Origin: Rhynchonema sp. JSB1_4
Lineage: Eukaryota; Nematoda; Chromadorea; Monhysterida; Xyalidae
DNA: 15,846 nt
Direction of reading: 5' to 3'
NCBI GenBank assembly: GCA_030248065.1
Contig: JASAMV010008877.1
Span: 1 to 15,846 of the forward strand
Shown: positions 15,525 to 15,846 of the stretch, piece by piece
Layout: each line of letters starts with the position of its first letter
Numbering within the stretch: position 1 is the first letter of the stretch
Position numbers and translations under genes: made by a program
The notes under the pieces: model-generated
What the model was told of the DNA's origin: nothing
Database searches by the model: none
Seen by the model: the letters and a program-made list of their open reading frames with translations, nothing else

Positions 15525-15846
15525 CAGTGTTGGAGGTGGGGGGGGGTTTGGGGGCTAGCCCCCCCCCAGTACAGTAGGTATCCCCCCCTCGCCTGGTACA
15601 GTAGGTATCCCCCCCGATGTTTGGCATGGTACAGTAGGTATCCTCCCCGATTTTCACCCCGGTACAGTAGGTATCCCCCCGATTTTGCCCCAAAAGTGCC
15701 AATTTTTGACCAAAATGGCCGAAATTAGTGCAAAATCAGTGGATTTTACCTCAAATTACCCGAAATTCGCGCGCTACGCGCGCAAATACTACGTTTTCAC
15801 ACGATTCCACACATAATAAACACATAAAAAATTTTCACCCCAAAAC
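15525..15846. mobile_element. Left part of a hAT-like MITE, cut by the window edge
   Basis: Begins CAGTGTTGGAGGTGGGGG, followed by four AGTACAGTAGGTATCC repeats (15568, 15595, 15628, 15661), an AT-rich core and the palindrome CGCGCG-CTA-CGCGCG (15768-15782). This is the same order as in the complete MITEs. The right end should lie beyond 15846. Confidence 0.6.

Overview
The window is eukaryotic nuclear DNA. Coding sequence is split into short exons with GT-AG introns, genes are widely spaced, and the flanking DNA is full of small terminal-inverted-repeat transposons. The host looks like an invertebrate animal. A hammerhead-ribozyme-like core and the overall repeat style hint at a flatworm, but that is weak inference.

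Region 1475-10749 (minus strand) holds a complete propionyl-CoA carboxylase alpha-subunit gene (PCCA). I reconstructed 17 coding exons with continuous phase, giving 742 codons plus TAG. The protein has an arginine-rich mitochondrial leader, a full biotin carboxylase module, the BT linker and a C-terminal biotinyl domain. The biotin lysine (K708) lies 34 residues from the C terminus, as in the human enzyme. Exons 13 and 14 in the linker have the least certain borders. The mature protein would pair with the beta subunit (not in the window) in the mitochondrial matrix to convert propionyl-CoA to methylmalonyl-CoA.

Region 290-911 (minus strand), 563 bp beyond the PCCA stop, holds the first two coding exons of a second gene on the same strand. 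It encodes the start of a MORC-like GHKL ATPase, including the ATP/Mg-binding E-L-V-D-N-A-V-D motif. The rest of the gene lies beyond the left edge.

The introns carry their own insertions: a complete 404-bp hAT-type MITE in intron 7 with a perfect 8-bp target duplication; a 351-bp MITE-like insert in intron 11 flanked by a 9-bp direct repeat; a long imperfect inverted repeat in intron 14; a hammerhead-like core in intron 9; and an AGGTGCC hairpin cluster in intron 8.

Region 10830-15846, upstream of PCCA, has no believable gene. It is a layered transposon accumulation: a 413-bp hAT-like MITE split by a second 403-bp MITE (both target duplications recoverable), a 771-bp hAT-like element with GGCCC arrays, several unpaired hAT-like ends, a long near-perfect hairpin, a degenerate tRNA-Ser-like unit, G-runs, and short tandem arrays. 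The MITEs share one design: CAGTG-type ends, G-rich subterminal repeats, AT-rich flanks and a short GC palindrome near the centre. That shared design, and the nested insertions that can be unpicked base by base, are the most interesting observations here.
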